From Ophiothrix spiculata (Eukaryota > Echinodermata > Ophiuroidea > Amphilepidida > Ophiotrichidae): DNA of 20,736 nt. The stretch's first letter is position 1. Every line of letters begins with the position of its first letter. Below are positions 19,855-20,736 of the stretch, in pieces. The translations under genes and the position numbers were made by a program. The DNA is taken from the NCBI GenBank assembly GCA_000969725.1, contig JXSR01S027669.1; one strand, 5' to 3'. The notes under the pieces are model-generated. The model had not been told where the DNA came from and searched no databases. It saw nothing but the letters and a program-made list of their open reading frames with translations.

Positions 19855-20736
19855 TGCATGAAAAAGAAGAGAAAATTTAAAGGTATATTAACTAATACTT
19901 TGAAAAATATTCTAGTAGAAAAACATGCAATATTTAACTTTTCCAAATGTGCCTTTCTCCATCTTCATTTACAAACAGTTTGACATAATTTGAATTAGCT
20001 GCATATATAATAGAGGTTCGCAATTAATTTATTGCAAGGGTTAAATTGTTGTAAAGAAAGTGCAGAGGGGCGACATAAAAAAAAAATATGAGCAGGAATC
20101 TTTACAAGACTGTTGGCATAAGCATCATGATGAGTTGCAATCAAAATATTTAGGGGGCAATGCATCACAGGTTTTGACTTTTTGAAAAAAACCTAAAAAT
20201 GCTGCTTTTTTGTAATGCGCACAAGTGCACCAAAAACAAACAAAAAATAAACAAACTTGGTAAAAAATTTCAAAAAATCTAGAGGATTTACACAGGCTAC
20301 ATAAAAAAATATTTGACATTTCACATAACAAAATAAAATTCAGTGCATAACAACTAACTTGTGCCCAATTCTAATGATTTGGGCTGGGGAACTGGAATAA
20401 ATAATGGGGTGGGTGGGGCGGGCATAATAAGCCCAATTCCCACTCCTGTAGTGCTGCAAGTGAAGGGTCTAGCGCTTTGAAGTTTTTCCCACTTTTATTA
20501 CATATTTTACATGAAAAAGTCTACCAGAACGGATTGCATACAACAAAAGTCGGCTAACTGCTGTAGGCGTTTTGGGTTGATATTTTGAATGGCTAATTAC
20601 AAATGTAAGAGACTTATGGGTTGTTTTATCAACACAATGTAAACCAGAGAGCCACCGGCTCAGTAACCCATGCACGAAAGCCCGTTAGCAAAAAAAAAAA
20701 AAAATGACTTCAAAGAAGCATTTTTGAACATTGTTT
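19855..20736 (-). other. 5' UTR intron or upstream region of gene 1
   Basis: This region lies upstream of the acceptor at 19855. I could not find a convincing donor or promoter, so the first noncoding exon of gene 1 is probably beyond the right edge. There are A-rich runs at about 20079-20087 and 20691-20704, and no repeat family is recognised. Confidence 0.4.

Overview
This window looks like nuclear DNA of an animal, most likely an AT-rich marine invertebrate. The supporting signs are spliced coding exons with GT-AG junctions, long introns, a tRNA-derived SINE with an ATT tail, and many short non-autonomous DNA transposons. A deuterostome such as an echinoderm or hemichordate is only a guess from the style of the repeats. 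There are no bacterial operons, no CRISPR array and no viral genes.

Two genes are supported, both on the minus strand. Gene 1 has three coding exons (19821-19368, 17970-17829, 14914-14605). They join in frame to a 301-residue, Ser-rich, probably disordered protein that I do not recognise. A 5' UTR acceptor lies at 19854/19855 and a poly(A) signal at 14512-14507. Gene 2 enters from the right with one coding exon (864-495). It encodes a Ser/Thr- and Lys/Arg-rich N-terminus and continues past the left edge of the window. Its noncoding first exon may be near 2003-2060. The two first coding exons share several features: 33 nt of 5' UTR after a predicted acceptor, an MA-start, a phase-1 donor and an RRV[S/T] motif. 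They could be distant tandem paralogues, but this is weakly supported.

The rest, about 12 kb between the genes plus the introns, is made of repeats. I find no transposase or reverse transcriptase. Element families include: three copies of a ~260-bp palindromic MITE with 4-bp target duplications (TSDs) (5483, 13895, 17552); two copies of a 415-445-bp element with 29-bp terminal repeats (1444, 16094); a hAT-type element with a perfect 8-bp TSD that carries a minisatellite and a nested hairpin (18318-19088); a Mutator-like MITE with a perfect 9-bp TSD (11713-11922); a Tc1/mariner-like MITE (14955-15248); a hAT-tip MITE (4678-4834); several foldback hairpins; a SINE with a duplicated body; and a tRNA-like relic. 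A run of 40 G and a T21G16 junction are also present.

Most of the gene 1 introns are elements of these kinds. One MITE copy ends only 13 bp inside the intron from the exon 2 donor, and another sits about 40 bp from the exon 3 acceptor. If this window holds something undescribed, the best candidates are the unrecognised gene pair and the composite hAT element. I see no convincing novel molecular system.
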